Shown here: in pieces, positions 1-6,153 of the stretch
How positions within the stretch are numbered: the stretch's first letter is position 1
Layout: the number at the start of each line of letters is the position of its first letter
From: an uncultured Blautia sp.
GTDB lineage: Bacteria; Bacillota; Clostridia; Lachnospirales; Lachnospiraceae
Assembly (NCBI GenBank): GCA_934373235.1
Contig: CAKROW010000071.1
Span: forward strand, 1-12,241
Reading direction: 5' to 3'
DNA: 12,241 bases
Translations under genes and position numbers: made by a program
Notes under the pieces: model-generated
The model's database searches: none
Told to the model about the DNA's origin: nothing
What the model saw: only the letters and a program-made list of their open reading frames with translations

Positions 1-109
1 CGTGTAACTTGCAATAAATGCAAAATAAAGCTACGGCATTTTTTGATTTATCCTACAATCTTCCAGTTACTATCCTTATGTAACACAAGTTCATACTGCG
101 ATACCTGCA

Positions 110-137
110 TTGTTAAAAAAAGTTTTTATCTGATAAT
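110..137 (+). promoter_or_regulatory. Possible sigma-A promoter of the first XRE gene
   Basis: TTGTTA (110-115), a 16-nt spacer and GATAAT (132-137) resemble -35 and -10 boxes and lie about 30 nt upstream of the XRE start codon. The surroundings are AT-rich, so chance matches are likely. I see nothing else recognisable in bases 1-109. Confidence 0.35.
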
Positions 138-167
138 ATTTTCATTAAGTAAAGGAGATGTCACAAA

Positions 168-419
168 ATGAAATTATTTATCGGTGATATTATTCAGAAA
201 CTAAGAAAAATAAAAGGTCTAACACAAGAACAAGTTACAAATGCTCTTGGAATAACTACTTCTTCGGTGTCAAAATGGGAAACAAACAATACATATCCTG
301 ATATTTCATTACTAAGCCCTTTGGCAAGACTTTTAGGAACAGCTGTAGATAATGTGTTTAATTTCAAACAAAAATTATCAGAAGAAGAAATTGACACTCT
401 TTTGAATAGAAGCAAATAA
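168..419 (+). CDS. Small XRE-family helix-turn-helix regulator, probably truncated
   Basis: This encodes a predicted 83-residue cytoplasmic DNA-binding regulator. Residues about 6-61 form a Cro/C1-type (HTH_3) domain: LTQEQVTNALGIT is the first pair of helices and SSVSKWETN the recognition helix, followed by the usual PDISLLSPLARLLGTAVDNV. An AAAGGAG ribosome binding site sits 10 nt before the ATG, which supports this start. The protein ends soon after the domain (KLSEEEIDTLLNRSK). Many relatives with this N-terminus carry a long C-terminal sensing or TPR-like region, so this may be a 3'-truncated gene, although the frames after the stop show no recognisable remainder. Its targets are unknown. 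The neighbourhood is degenerate mobile DNA, so an origin as a mobile-element regulator is plausible. The HTH call is firm; function and intactness are not. Confidence 0.85.
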   Translation: MKLFIGDIIQKLRKIKGLTQEQVTNALGITTSSVSKWETNNTYPDISLLSPLARLLGTAVDNVFNFKQKLSEEEIDTLLNRSK

Positions 420-583
420 CGCTTTGGTATGTCATATTGATCTTTCATTAGTAAAAATATACGAATTATTGAGGATCTTTTTACGATTTTTTAGTATATT
501 TATATTGTAAAAGACAGGCACTTACTAATATTTTCATGTTTCTTCTTTTCTTTATATAAATGTTTTTCCATTATATTCCAAAA

Positions 584-619
584 CTTATTTGCTGATCCGC
601 TCCGCAGGTAACAAATAAG
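584..619 (-). terminator. Weak terminator-like hairpin downstream of the KTR remnant
   Basis: CTTATTTG (584-591) and CAAATAAG (612-619) form an 8-bp perfect inverted repeat with a 20-nt loop, inside which CTG/CAG can also pair. Read on the minus strand it is followed by TTTT, and it lies 35 nt past the stop of the KTR remnant. The stem is AT-rich, so the terminator call is weak. The gene-free stretch 420-653 otherwise shows only AT-rich sequence and a small quasi-palindrome near 631-651. Confidence 0.35.
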
Positions 620-653
620 AGCCAACAATCTATAAGTTACAATAACCTATAAA

Positions 654-838
654 TTATCGGCTCTGCGTCTTAGCGTCTGGCTCTTTAATAGTCGTTACAT
701 TTCCATGCTTTATATTGATTAAAGTTTCATGCTTGCACTTTGGGCAGAACAAAGGGAAACTTATCAGTTCCGTATCTACCCGTATTTTTGTTCGTGTCTT
801 GTTATTTCAGATGGGCATAATACCCATGATTGTTTCAT
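654..838 (-). pseudogene. Frameshifted cysteine-rich KTR protein (conjugative-element cargo)
   Basis: Read on the minus strand, an ATG at 838-836 opens as MKQSWVLCP and then goes out of frame, reaching a stop after GG. The next frame continues as NNKTRTKIRVDTELIS, then FPLFCPKCKHETLINI, then KEPDAKTQSR, and stops at 656-654. The KTR motif, the CPKC knuckle and the KEPDAKTQSR ending are what I recognise as the Cys-rich_KTR family, about 60-residue zinc-ribbon proteins common in Tn916-like and related conjugative elements. The indel falls where the second cysteine of the first CxxC knuckle should be, so both the frame and one metal ligand are lost. The original start is uncertain, since another ATG lies slightly upstream in a different frame. 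No intact integrase or conjugation gene is visible nearby. Family recognition is from memory; the frameshift is seen directly. Confidence 0.8.
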
Positions 839-857
839 TACAGAAGGCTCATTCGTT

Positions 858-878
858 AGTAGTAAATAAGTAGTAAAT
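858..878. repeat. Two tandem copies of AGTAGTAAAT
   Basis: The 10-mer AGTAGTAAAT occurs at 858-867 and again at 869-878, a period of 11. It sits just upstream of the KTR remnant. It could be a relic of a recombination or attachment site or simple low-complexity AT-rich DNA. Nothing distinguishes these. Confidence 0.4.
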
Positions 879-939
879 TGATGTGTTTGTTTCCTTGAAA
901 ATGCTGATAGATACTGTGTTTTAGCGGATAATCAGATTT

Positions 940-1391
940 TTATTGTGTTTTTGAATATAAAAAAAACTGTTTTTTACCAGGTTTCAATTTCGAATCAACC
1001 GGCTGAGTCGGCGTAAGACTCTCTATTTTGGATTTAGAATCTGGTGGTGTCGGTGCGAGCCACTCCGTTTTTGGTCCGGAATCTGGTGGTATCGGAGGAA
1101 CTGGCTGAACGTCTGGTGGAGTCACCAGTTCTGGCTTTTGACGCTTCTTTTTTCTCATGATCAGCAGCACTGCCAATATCACTACAGCCAGACCACCTGC
1201 AGCAACACATATCCAGATTTGATTTGTCTTCTGTTCAGAACCCTGCTCTACTTGATTCTCAGTCTGTTTCCCGGTCTGTTTTGGATTTTCGTTTTGTGCA
1301 GGCTGTTCTGTCTGCGTTTCCGCTGCACTTCCATTATTACCGTAAAAGCTTTAGTCATATTACCATTGATATTGATTTCATGTAATTCTTT
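940..1391 (-). pseudogene. C-terminal remnant of a membrane-anchored surface protein with a proline-rich tail
   Basis: A stop-free frame from 1350 down to the TAA at 942-940 has no plausible start codon or ribosome binding site. It begins SFYGNNGSAAETQTEQ and continues with a Gln/Glu/Asn-rich stretch. A hydrophobic segment follows (IWICVAAGGLAVVILAVLLI), then the positive stop-transfer cluster RKKKRQK, then a proline-rich tail. The tail carries three imperfect repeats of the type P-x-P-P-D-S-x-x-K-x-E. Upstream, the preceding frame reads ELHEININGNMTKAFT and appears to join this one after an indel near 1342-1351. The pattern suggests a type I topology: extracellular part, one membrane helix, cytoplasmic tail. 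No LPxTG motif is seen. The rest of the extracellular part is missing, as the XRE gene at 1456 and its AT-rich leader replace it. I do not recognise the family. Confidence 0.6.
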
Positions 1392-1455
1392 TTATGTACA
1401 GACATATTTAATTTCTCCAATTTACATATCATAGAAATAAAAACAGGAGGTATCC

Positions 1456-1782
1456 ATGGACATAAATTATGAGGAAATAGGTAAAAGGATTGCCCACCGG
1501 AGGAAGGAGCTCGGGCTGAAACAGTCCGAGGTAGAAGAAAAAGCAGATCTCAGTCAGAAATATCTTTCAAATATCGAACGCAGTATTTCTATCCCATCTA
1601 TTGAGGTAATTATGCGGATAGCTTTAGCTCTGGACACGACACCTGATGAATTTCTTGTCGGAACCCTACGAACCAATGATGCCGAATGGAAAAACGTCAG
1701 TGAACAGCTTCGAAATATGACTCCCAGACAGCTATCTCTCGCCAATAATTTCCTGACATGGCTTTCTGAGCAGGATTTATAA
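1456..1782 (+). CDS. XRE-family helix-turn-helix regulator
   Basis: This is a 108-residue predicted transcriptional repressor of the Cro/C1 type. The HTH covers about residues 7-66: IGKRIAHRRKELGLKQSEV forms the first helices, LSQKYLSNIERS is the recognition region, and VIMRIALALDTTPDEFL closes the domain. A short C-terminal helical tail (MTPRQLSLANNFLTWLSEQ) may mediate dimerisation. AGGAGGT five nt before the ATG gives a strong, unambiguous start. The gene looks intact and of normal length for stand-alone regulators of mobile elements. It stands between a broken surface-protein gene and an IS91-type transposase fragment that begins 8 nt after its stop, so it is probably a leftover of an integrated element. 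I see no divergent target operon that it could regulate. Confidence 0.88.
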   Translation: MDINYEEIGKRIAHRRKELGLKQSEVEEKADLSQKYLSNIERSISIPSIEVIMRIALALDTTPDEFLVGTLRTNDAEWKNVSEQLRNMTPRQLSLANNFLTWLSEQDL

Positions 1783-1790
1783 CTATAAAT

Positions 1791-1958
1791 GAGTGTCCGT
1801 ATATCAAAGAGACCTTCAACGGATTTGGAAATGCCATTGAATGTCCCGGAAGATACACTCATAAGATTGCCATTTCCAACAACCGGATTCTGTCTGTTAC
1901 GGAACACCGGGTTTTCTTCTCTGCAAGAGGTAAGAAATCCGTTACTATGGATTCCTGA
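1791..1958 (+). pseudogene. IS91-type transposase, C-terminal fragment
   Basis: An open frame reads ECPYIKETFNGFGNAIECPG, then RYTHKIAISNNRILSV, then TEHRVFFSARGKKSVTMDS, and stops with TGA at 1956-1958. The RYTHKIAISNNRI core is characteristic of IS91-family (Y2_Tnp, HUH-type rolling-circle) transposases, where it is usually preceded by YL[GS]; here those positions read CPG. Only about 55 codons remain. The catalytic HUH and tyrosine region would lie upstream and is absent, and the end of the protein is also lost. No start codon or ribosome binding site belongs to it. The upstream boundary abuts the XRE stop, suggesting a junction near 1782-1790. In 1959-2040 I see no further recognisable coding sequence. 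Confidence 0.75.
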
Positions 1959-2042
1959 ATAACCGCGGAAAAAAGAATAGTTCTCCCATAGCTGTATCGG
2001 CTAACGGTCCGTGTCTTGATACAATTGGAAAGAATCACATTC

Positions 2043-2078
2043 AGAGCAGTTCTAATCTTTTCAGAACTGCTCTTTTTT
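2043..2078 (+). terminator. Strong intrinsic terminator
   Basis: AGAGCAGTTCT (2043-2053) and AGAACTGCTCT (2063-2073) pair perfectly over 11 bp around a 9-nt loop and run into six T residues (2073-2078). The T-run is on the plus strand, so it ends rightward transcription coming from the XRE/IS91-remnant region before the oppositely oriented LysM gene. On the minus strand there is no comparable T-run after the stem. Confidence 0.85.
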
Positions 2079-2124
2079 CCTGCTCTGAATCTGATACTTT
2101 CCTAACGAATTATAGCACAACTAC

Positions 2125-3570
2125 TCAAGGTAAGATAATTATCTGGCCCGGATAAATGATTTCCTCCTGGGAGATTCCGTTTAATTCACAAATTTCCTGT
2201 ATCTTATCCATACTTCCATACTTTTCTATACTGATCTGATAAATAGTATCTCCCGGACGGATCACATAGGTCTCATGAACAGAATCACCGGCACTGCTCT
2301 GTGCCTGCTCTCCGTTTTCTTCTTTTTCCATTCTTTCTCTTCTCTTTGCTTTGCGTATATCCGACTCCTCCTTGTAAATATCTGATGTCTGCTTCTCTGA
2401 TCCCGCTGATGTGGATTTTGCATTTTCCGATGAACTGTTTTCATCTGTCTGCTGAGTCGTTTTCTGATCCGAATCTTTCTGTTTTGATTTTATTTGATCT
2501 GATTTTTTCTGATCTGAATTTTTCGTATCTGAAGTCTGTTCAGTTCCACCAAAACTGTCCTTCTGCTGTTCCCCGGTGTTTTCTGAGTTCTGTCCGTTTT
2601 CTTTTCCTGAAGATTTTGTTTCTGTACTTTGCTGCATTTTTACTGTTTCTGTTTTCTGACCATCCTCTCGCTTCTCCGCTGTTCCTGACACAGCAGGCGT
2701 AACCGGTCTTTCCCGTTCGGGTTCTGTTGTCACTGCTGTATTTACAGACACCGGCCTGCTCCCCTCTGTTTCCGTCCGGATCCCTCTGTAATCTCCATAA
2801 AAATTCACCCCTACTGCAAGCACAGCAATTGCCAGGCAGGCTGTGGCTGCATAAGAAAAAACGGAAGTTTTTCCCTCCGTTTCCTCCTGTGTTTCCTCTT
2901 TGTTTTTACCTCGTATGATCTTACGAAAACTTTTTACTGCCTTATCGTCCGCCTCCTCAGTAACAGGTATCTGCATTTCCTGCTTCTTGTCGATCATATA
3001 GGCCTGCATCTCTGTATTTTTTTCATAATATATATAATACCCTTCAAGTTTTATCATGGAACCACTGTCATACCGGTAAAAACCCTCTTCCTTCTCTGCC
3101 GGGTCCATAAGCATCAGCACCTTCTCAATGCCAAAATGCCGCAGATGGATCTTTGCCAGAAGCTCCCCTGTATCTCCACGAACCTGTGCCGGTGCAAAAT
3201 ACCATCCTACAATATCCTGATCCGGAAAGTATTCATCTTTTGTCTCATGAACTTTTTTCCATACTTTTTCCGAAAAATCCAGATGTTCTCTGGACAGCTC
3301 CATCCCTTCTGCCAGCAATGCGCCCTTAATAAAAATATACGCGGTTCCCTGTATCCATCGCGTATTTCCCGTAAGTATGGCCGCCTGTCCTTCCCTATCC
3401 TCCTTTATTTCCCCTGCTATTCCGTTCAGAAATGTATATACATAATCCTCCATGTAAATTCTGTGATTTTCAGCCACAAGTCCGATCTGCCTTACATTTC
3501 TCGGCAGTGCCAACTGATCATCTGAATGTTCTGTCCCGGGTTTTTCCTCTTTATAAATGACCTCTATCAT
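2125..3570 (-). CDS. Membrane-anchored protein with degenerate MPN-like N-terminus and C-terminal LysM domain
   Basis: This 481-residue protein has three parts. Residues about 25-190 look like a JAB1/MPN fold: AAILTG (63-68), then IVGWY (120-124) and VLMLMDP (151-157). This mirrors the order strand, GWY-HxHP, and hydrophobic strand ending in DP of MPN proteins. The metal-binding HxH is replaced by FAP (125-127) and the S-x2-D motif is absent, so it should not be an active JAMM peptidase. Residues about 236-258 are one membrane helix. Residues 265-430 are a Ser/Thr/Gln/Lys/Glu-rich linker with many DQK-type repeats. Residues 432-481 are a LysM domain (YVIRPGDTIYQISIEKYG; ELNGI; IIYPGQIIIL) that binds peptidoglycan-type glycans. 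Predicted topology is cytoplasmic N-terminus and extracytoplasmic LysM. AAGGGGTG precedes the ATG. It is divergent from yyaC, so a sporulation or envelope role is possible but unproven. The LysM and membrane helix calls are firm; the MPN call is fold inference. Confidence 0.85.
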   Translation of the reverse strand: MIEVIYKEEKPGTEHSDDQLALPRNVRQIGLVAENHRIYMEDYVYTFLNGIAGEIKEDREGQAAILTGNTRWIQGTAYIFIKGALLAEGMELSREHLDFSEKVWKKVHETKDEYFPDQDIVGWYFAPAQVRGDTGELLAKIHLRHFGIEKVLMLMDPAEKEEGFYRYDSGSMIKLEGYYIYYEKNTEMQAYMIDKKQEMQIPVTEEADDKAVKSFRKIIRGKNKEETQEETEGKTSVFSYAATACLAIAVLAVGVNFYGDYRGIRTETEGSRPVSVNTAVTTEPERERPVTPAVSGTAEKREDGQKTETVKMQQSTETKSSGKENGQNSENTGEQQKDSFGGTEQTSDTKNSDQKKSDQIKSKQKDSDQKTTQQTDENSSSENAKSTSAGSEKQTSDIYKEESDIRKAKRRERMEKEENGEQAQSSAGDSVHETYVIRPGDTIYQISIEKYGSMDKIQEICELNGISQEEIIYPGQIIILP

Positions 3571-3671
3571 GTCCTATCACCCCTTCCGCAACAGCATAGC
3601 ATATGGAAAACGCAGAATTTAGCATTTTATAAGAGACCTTTCCAAGAATTTAGCGACATATTTTGCATACT

Positions 3672-3701
3672 GCATAAATTTTCCTTATACGGGATAAAAT
3701 G
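3672..3701 (+). promoter_or_regulatory. Candidate forespore sigma-F type promoter for yyaC
   Basis: GCATA (3672-3676), a 15-nt spacer and GGATAAAATG (3692-3701) match the sigma-F pattern GYATA-N15-GGnnAnAHTR at every defined position. It ends 26 nt before the yyaC start codon. As I recall, yyaC of Bacillus subtilis belongs to the sigma-F regulon. No clear sigma-A promoter for either divergent gene is visible in 3571-3727. Confidence 0.55.
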
Positions 3702-3727
3702 AAAAGAAAAACGAATCGAGGTTCACC

Positions 3728-4366
3728 ATGACTTTTTATATTGATCCTGACACACCGGATCCCTCCGGAGAATTTGCAAGACTTCTGAAAAAATGTATTT
3801 TTCATTATCCTGCCTCCTGGTCTGAGATTGTCTTTCTGTGTATTGGCAGCGACCGGATGACCGGTGACTGCCTTGGCCCTTACATTGGTTATCAGCTAAA
3901 ACAACTGGAATCTGCAGATATTTCTGTGTATGGTACCATTTTCCACCCGGTTCATGCCCTTAATCTGGAAAAAACCGCTTCCGGGATCAGGCGACGCCAC
4001 CCGGAAGCACTGGTTATTGCAATTGATGCTGCACTTGGAGAAAAGCACCAGCTTGGCTACATCACCCTGGCAGACAGCCCCCTTCATCCAGGATCCGGTG
4101 TCCACAAAGCTCTTCCACCAGTGGGCCATATCCACATCACCGGAATCGTAAATCTTTCCGGTGCCCTGGAGCAACTGACTCTCCAGACCACCAGGCTTTC
4201 TCATGTGGTTCATCTGGCAAATATCATCACCGACGGAATACAGCTCCTTTTTACACAGAAAATAACCCAAAAAAGGGACAGTACTGCAGACATCTGTCCG
4301 CAATACTGTCCCAAAGTCCAGGCCTGCACAGCCTGTACGGATTATTTAACGAAATCTTTGATCTGA
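3728..4366 (+). CDS. yyaC: YyaC-like sporulation protein (DUF1256, GPR-related)
   Basis: This 212-residue protein belongs to the YyaC/DUF1256 family, soluble proteins related to the germination protease GPR and made in spore formers; their exact substrate is not established. The family signatures appear in order: CIGSDRMTGDCLGPYIG (38-54), VYGTIFHPVHALNL (67-80), IAIDAALG (97-104), LPPVGHIHITGIVN (129-142) and TTRLSHVVHLANII (154-167). The GAGGT ribosome binding site lies 6 nt before the ATG. The usual family domain seems to end near residue 178. The remaining tail is cysteine-rich (CPQYC, CTAC), and residues 183-195 are encoded by the hairpin of the opposing transketolase-operon terminator. 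The gene converges on and overlaps the transketolase C-terminal gene by 25 bp. In the IDAALG motif many relatives have Cys where this has Ala. Family assignment is confident; the role of the tail is unknown. Confidence 0.9.
   Translation: MTFYIDPDTPDPSGEFARLLKKCIFHYPASWSEIVFLCIGSDRMTGDCLGPYIGYQLKQLESADISVYGTIFHPVHALNLEKTASGIRRRHPEALVIAIDAALGEKHQLGYITLADSPLHPGSGVHKALPPVGHIHITGIVNLSGALEQLTLQTTRLSHVVHLANIITDGIQLLFTQKITQKRDSTADICPQYCPKVQACTACTDYLTKSLI
4269..4312 (-). terminator. Terminator of the transaldolase-transketolase operon, inside yyaC
   Basis: On the minus strand GGGACAGTA (4312-4304) pairs perfectly with TACTGTCCC (4283-4275). The 20 nt between them can continue the helix by nine more pairs, two of them G-T, leaving only a GA apex. 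Six T residues follow (4274-4269). It lies about 30 nt beyond the transketolase stop codon. The same DNA is sense coding sequence for residues 183-195 of yyaC. Confidence 0.88.
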
Positions 4367-5283
4367 GCGTAGATACCCTCTGCATCAAGACCATATTTAT
4401 GAAGAAGCTCTGCAGCCGGACCGGACTCTCCGAATACATCGTTGATTCCGATACGTTTAACCGGTACAGGAGCCTTCTCAGCCAGGCACTCGCATACTGC
4501 ACCGCCAAGACCACCAATGATGGAATGTTCCTCAACAGTTACAACCTTGCCTGTCTCCTTTGCAGATGCAACAACAAGCTCCTCATCCAGAGGTTTGATA
4601 GTATGGATATTGATAACCTTCGCATCGATTCCCTCTGCAGCAAGCTTCTCAGCCGCTTCAAGGGTAGGTGCAACACAAAGTCCGTTGGCGATAATGGTAA
4701 GATCTTTACCCTCGCGGAGAACAATACCCTTGCCCAATTCAAATTTGTAATCTGGTCTGTCATTGATAACCGGAACTGCAAGACGGCCAAATCTCATGTA
4801 TACAGGTCCCTGATGCTCATAAGCAGCCTCAACCATAGCCTTGGCCTCAATGTCATCAGAAGGGCTTGCAACAACCATGCCAGGGATCACCCTCATAAGA
4901 GCAAAATCCTCAAGGCACTGATGTGTGGCACCATCCTCACCTACGGAAATACCGCCGTGAGTTGCTCCGATCTTCACATTCAGCTTGGGATATCCAACAG
5001 AGTTACGAACCTGCTCGTAGGCACGTCCTGCTGCAAACATTGCAAATGTACTTGCAAAAGGAACCTTGCCTGTAGCAGCGATTCCTGCTGCAATACCGAT
5101 CATGTTACACTCAGCGATACCGCAGTCAATATGACGCTCCGGAAATTCTTTTTTGAAGATGCCTGTCTGTGTAGCTGCAGCAAGGTCAGCGTCCAGAACG
5201 ATAAGATCCTCGTGTTTTTTGCCTAATTCTACAAGGGCATTGCCGTAGCTTGCTCTTGTTGCGATTTTCTTTACTTCTGACAT
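4342..5283 (-). CDS. tkt: Transketolase, C-terminal subunit
   Basis: This is the pyrimidine-binding and C-terminal half of a split transketolase. With the N-terminal subunit it transfers two-carbon ketol units between pentose, heptulose, tetrose and triose phosphates, using thiamine diphosphate. In 313 residues, CGIAECNMIGIAAGIA (54-69) carries the glutamate (E58) that activates the cofactor aminopyrimidine. HGGISVGEDGATHQ (109-122) is the usual substrate/cofactor loop, and the C-terminal transketolase domain starts near residue 180, with IIANG and VEEHSIIGGLG. Length fits the roughly 310-residue stand-alone subunits. The ATG overlaps the end of the N-terminal subunit gene by 13 nt, indicating translational coupling and equal subunit dosage. 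The stop overlaps convergent yyaC. Deoxyxylulose-phosphate synthase is related, but it is a single longer protein. Confidence 0.95.
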   Translation of the reverse strand: MSEVKKIATRASYGNALVELGKKHEDLIVLDADLAAATQTGIFKKEFPERHIDCGIAECNMIGIAAGIAATGKVPFASTFAMFAAGRAYEQVRNSVGYPKLNVKIGATHGGISVGEDGATHQCLEDFALMRVIPGMVVASPSDDIEAKAMVEAAYEHQGPVYMRFGRLAVPVINDRPDYKFELGKGIVLREGKDLTIIANGLCVAPTLEAAEKLAAEGIDAKVINIHTIKPLDEELVVASAKETGKVVTVEEHSIIGGLGGAVCECLAEKAPVPVKRIGINDVFGESGPAAELLHKYGLDAEGIYAQIKDFVK

Positions 5284-6110
5284 AACGCTTCACCTACCTT
5301 CTCCAGATCTTCCATTGCCTGTGCATACTGCTCGTCATTAGGAGCTTTGCCGTGCCAGCCTACTGCATTCTCCATGTAGGATACGCCCTTGCCTTTTACA
5401 GTCTTCATGATGATGGCTGTCGGCACACCCTTGGTAGCTCTTGCCTCATCAAAGGCAGCTTTAAGCTGATCCATGTCGTTGCCATCAGCAACATTGATCA
5501 CATGGAAATTGAAAGCTTCAAACTTCTTGTCAATAGGATACGGAGAGCATACATCTGCAATATCGCCATCGATCTGAAGTCCGTTATTGTCAACGATCAC
5601 TACCAGGTTGTCCAGCTTACGGAAGCCTGCAAACATAGCTGCCTCCCATACCTGTCCCTCCTCGATCTCGCCATCACCGAGAAGTGTATATACACGATAA
5701 TCGTCATTACTCAGTTTGGCAGAAAGAGCCATTCCAACTGCTGCAGAAATTCCCTGACCAAGAGAACCGCTGGACATATCAACACCCGGAATATGCTTCA
5801 TATCCGGATGTCCCTGAAGATAGGAGCCAAGATGACGAAGTGTTTTAAGGTCTTCTTTCGGGAAGTATCCTCTCTCTGCAAGTACAGAGTAGAGACCCGG
5901 AGCAGTATGTCCCTTGGAAAGGACAAAACGGTCACGGTCAGCCTTCTTTGGATCCTTCGGGTCAATATTCATCTCCTCAAAATACAAGTAGGTAAACACG
6001 TCTGCTGCAGAAAGAGATCCGCCCGGATGGCCGGCCTTTGCTGCATGGACTGCTGTTACGATATCCTTGCGGACTTCATTCGCAACTTTCTGAAGTTCTA
6101 ACTTATCCAT
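5271..6110 (-). CDS. tkt: Transketolase, N-terminal subunit
   Basis: This 279-residue protein is the thiamine-diphosphate (pyrophosphate-binding) half of a split transketolase acting in the cytoplasmic non-oxidative pentose phosphate pathway. The visible signatures are AGHPGGSLS (26-34), FVLSKGHTAPGLY (62-74), and the cofactor/Mg motif running from GDGEIEEGQVWEA (145-157) to VDNNGLQIDG (173-182). GWHGKAP (251-257) is near the end. AAGGAGA lies 9-10 nt before the ATG. The gene is 43 nt downstream of the transaldolase and its last 13 nt overlap the C-terminal subunit gene, so the three are almost certainly co-transcribed. Split transketolases are common in Clostridia and archaea, unlike the single protein of about 660 residues of Bacillus and E. 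coli. Confidence 0.95.
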   Translation of the reverse strand: MDKLELQKVANEVRKDIVTAVHAAKAGHPGGSLSAADVFTYLYFEEMNIDPKDPKKADRDRFVLSKGHTAPGLYSVLAERGYFPKEDLKTLRHLGSYLQGHPDMKHIPGVDMSSGSLGQGISAAVGMALSAKLSNDDYRVYTLLGDGEIEEGQVWEAAMFAGFRKLDNLVVIVDNNGLQIDGDIADVCSPYPIDKKFEAFNFHVINVADGNDMDQLKAAFDEARATKGVPTAIIMKTVKGKGVSYMENAVGWHGKAPNDEQYAQAMEDLEKVGEALCQK

Positions 6111-6153
6111 GTTATAAATTTCTCCTTTTTAAGTGCTCTGCTGTCACTTTCTG

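Noticed and set aside
194..448. Minus-strand open frame opposite the first XRE gene
   Set aside because: It overlaps a recognisable HTH gene with a good ribosome binding site and has no domain of its own.
2401..2680. Repetitive linker DNA considered as a repeat array or CRISPR-like structure
   Set aside because: The repetition follows codons for Ser-Asp-Gln-Lys runs within one reading frame; there are no constant repeats with unique spacers.
2301..2702. Plus-strand open frames opposite the low-complexity linker of the LysM protein
   Set aside because: The repetitive Ser/Thr/Gln/Lys codons of the linker create stop-free Phe/Leu-rich complementary frames; no ribosome binding site was seen.
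4399..5226. Long plus-strand open frame (275 codons) opposite the transketolase C-terminal gene
   Set aside because: It is an antisense shadow of a clearly conserved enzyme gene, is rich in Cys/Ser/Asn as such shadows are, and has no ribosome binding site or recognisable domain.
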